64,000 bases of DNA. Source: Microcoleus sp. FACHB-1515 (lineage in GTDB: Bacteria; Cyanobacteriota; Cyanobacteriia; Elainellales; Elainellaceae). Position 1 is the stretch's first letter; each line of letters begins with the position of its first letter. The position numbers and the translations under genes were made by a program. The DNA is taken from the NCBI RefSeq assembly GCF_014696105.1, contig NZ_JACJPO010000066.1:1-64000 (forward strand). Reading direction: 5' to 3'. Below are positions 62,944 through 64,000 of this stretch, in pieces. The notes beneath the pieces were generated by a model. That model had not been told where the DNA came from, did no database searches, and worked only from the letters and a program-made list of their open reading frames with translations.

Positions 62944-63237
62944 ATGGCAGAAGGATTAATTGCCGGACTGGTGGTGTTTACGTTGGCTTCGTTTGTTGGC
63001 TTTGAAGTGATTAACAAAGTGCCGCCAACTTTGCACACGCCTTTGATGTCTGGCTCGAATGCGATCTCTGGGATCGCTGTTGTGGGTGCACTTTTGGTGG
63101 CGGGCGATCGCGACTGGAATATCACCGTCATCCTCGGATTTATTGCTGTGATTTTGGCAATGATCAACGTCGTGGGCGGATTTTTGGTCACCGATCGAAT
63201 GCTGCAAATGTTTAAGAAAAAAGAGGTGAAAGCATGA
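62944..63237 (+). CDS. NAD(P) transhydrogenase alpha subunit 2 (membrane)
   Basis: Membrane part of the transhydrogenase alpha chain, 97 residues, with three hydrophobic helices (about 5-25, 38-55, 60-85) and the characteristic [29 protein letters not shown] stretch between the first two. AGAGG lies upstream of the ATG at 62944. It is separated from pntA by a dispersed repeat and overlaps pntB by four bases (ATGA). Confidence 0.95.
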   Translation: MAEGLIAGLVVFTLASFVGFEVINKVPPTLHTPLMSGSNAISGIAVVGALLVAGDRDWNITVILGFIAVILAMINVVGGFLVTDRMLQMFKKKEVKA

Positions 63238-64000
63238 GCGATTTTTTGCCAACTGGAATTGAGCTTAGCTACCTCGTGGCTTCTGCCCTGTTCATTGTCG
63301 GTCTGAAGAAGCTGGGATCGCCTGCGACTGCAAGAAACGGCAATTTGCTGGCGGCGATCGGAATGCTCGTGGCGATCGTGGCAACGCTGCTCGATCAGCA
63401 GGTTTTGAACTACGAAATGATTTTGCTGGGGATCGCGATCGGCTCAGTTTTGGGCGCGATCATGGCCTACAAAGTCGAAATGACCGCGATGCCGCAAATG
63501 GTCGGTTTGCTCAACGGCTTGGGCGGCGGCGCATCTACCTTAGTCGCGATGGGCGAATTTTGGCGCTTGCTGGGCAGCGGCGAATCTGTGCCGATCGACA
63601 ACACGATCACGATGATCTTGAGCGTTCTGATCGGCGGCGTAACGCTGACCGGAAGCCTGCTCGCCTTTGCCAAACTGCAAGAGCTAATTGGCGGATCTCC
63701 GATTACCTTTCCGTTTCAGCGATCGTTCAACATTTCGCTGGTTCTCATCTTTTTGGCCGGAAGCGCTTACCTGGTGAGCGATCCCCACAATCTGACGATC
63801 TTTTTGGCACTGACTGCAATCTCGCTTGTGCTGGGCGTTCTGTTCGTGATTCCGATCGGCGGCGCGGATATGCCCGTTGTGATTTCGCTGCTGAACTCGT
63901 TTTCCGGTTTGGCCGCCAGTGCAGCCGGATTCGTGCTGATGAACAACATGCTGATCATTTCCGGCGCACTGGTCGGCGCATCGGGGATCATCCTGACGCA
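63234..64000 (+). CDS. pntB: NAD(P) transhydrogenase beta subunit, truncated by window
   Basis: First 255 residues of the NADP(H)-binding beta chain, cut by the end of the window. Seen here are the membrane helices (opening [27 protein letters not shown]) and the conserved [23 protein letters not shown] loop and [25 protein letters not shown]. The NADP-binding domain lies outside. The ATG overlaps the stop of the preceding gene, so the pair is translationally coupled. Confidence 0.95.
   Translation, partial: MSDFLPTGIELSYLVASALFIVGLKKLGSPATARNGNLLAAIGMLVAIVATLLDQQVLNYEMILLGIAIGSVLGAIMAYKVEMTAMPQMVGLLNGLGGGASTLVAMGEFWRLLGSGESVPIDNTITMILSVLIGGVTLTGSLLAFAKLQELIGGSPITFPFQRSFNISLVLIFLAGSAYLVSDPHNLTIFLALTAISLVLGVLFVIPIGGADMPVVISLLNSFSGLAASAAGFVLMNNMLIISGALVGASGIILT

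Noticed and set aside
1-64000. CRISPR arrays, tRNA and rRNA genes
   Set aside because: No regularly spaced direct repeats and no tRNA T-loop signatures with matching acceptor stems were found by eye; a covariance-model scan would be needed to exclude a tRNA fully.

Overview
The window is cyanobacterial chromosome. The octamer GCGATCGC (HIP1) and its core CGATCG recur in genes and spacers throughout. The gene content agrees: a three-gene pnt transhydrogenase, menD, ycf46, Nit6803/Sll0783-type genes, a mycosporine (sunscreen) cluster and multi-domain GAF/PAS signalling proteins. I cannot name the genus. Base use is uneven. The signalling genes at the left end use more A/T at third codon positions, whereas about 10.1-18.2 kb (oxygenases, permease, ligase, beta-propeller genes) prefers C/G-ending codons. 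No rRNA, tRNA or CRISPR array was seen.

Layout. 0.5-7.9 kb: an MscS channel, a response regulator fused to a histidine kinase lacking its phospho-acceptor His, and a 1504-residue hybrid kinase. 7.9-9.3 kb: a gene-free stretch with a MITE-like element and a long inverted repeat. 9.3-14.9 kb: a glutamine amidotransferase diverging from two tandem PhyH-type oxygenases, an APC amino-acid permease and a glutamine-synthetase-like ligase; NtcA-type promoter patterns precede the oxygenases and the permease. 14.9-23.7 kb, minus strand: mysA-mysB-mysC continuing without a clear break into a second O-methyltransferase, a DUF2243 membrane protein, a GNAT acetyltransferase and two GH32/43/68-type beta-propeller proteins, then a second MITE copy and an unrecognised 271-residue protein.

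24.4-33.8 kb: rsgA, a TusA-like protein, dnaJ, dnaK, grpE, then menD and glgX, all on the minus strand. 34.2-42.6 kb: an AAA-ATPase with four GAF domains, a TIR-AAA ATPase, a PDE-like HD hydrolase and a GAF-LuxR regulator. 42.7-50.3 kb: the conserved nine-gene nitrilase cluster (Nit1C, MSMEG_0565-0572/Sll0783-0787 type), with a textbook NtcA-activated promoter pattern before the Sll0783-like gene. 50.3-61 kb: a TpsB transporter, an MBL hydrolase, SH3/Ycf46/DUF177 genes, an unrecognised conserved-looking protein, the jag-yidC-PH-rnpA-rpmH ribosome/membrane-insertion block, and DUF2808. 61.6-64 kb: pntA, the short second alpha subunit and pntB, which is cut by the window end.

Two themes link these genes. 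Nitrogen-stress control (NtcA patterns) appears before the oxygenase/permease/ligase block, the GAF-LuxR regulator and Nit1C. The mycosporine genes appear to sit in a longer operon whose extra methyltransferase, acetyltransferase and sugar-active genes could decorate the product. Small dispersed repeats, some translated in frame inside genes, are scattered through the window.
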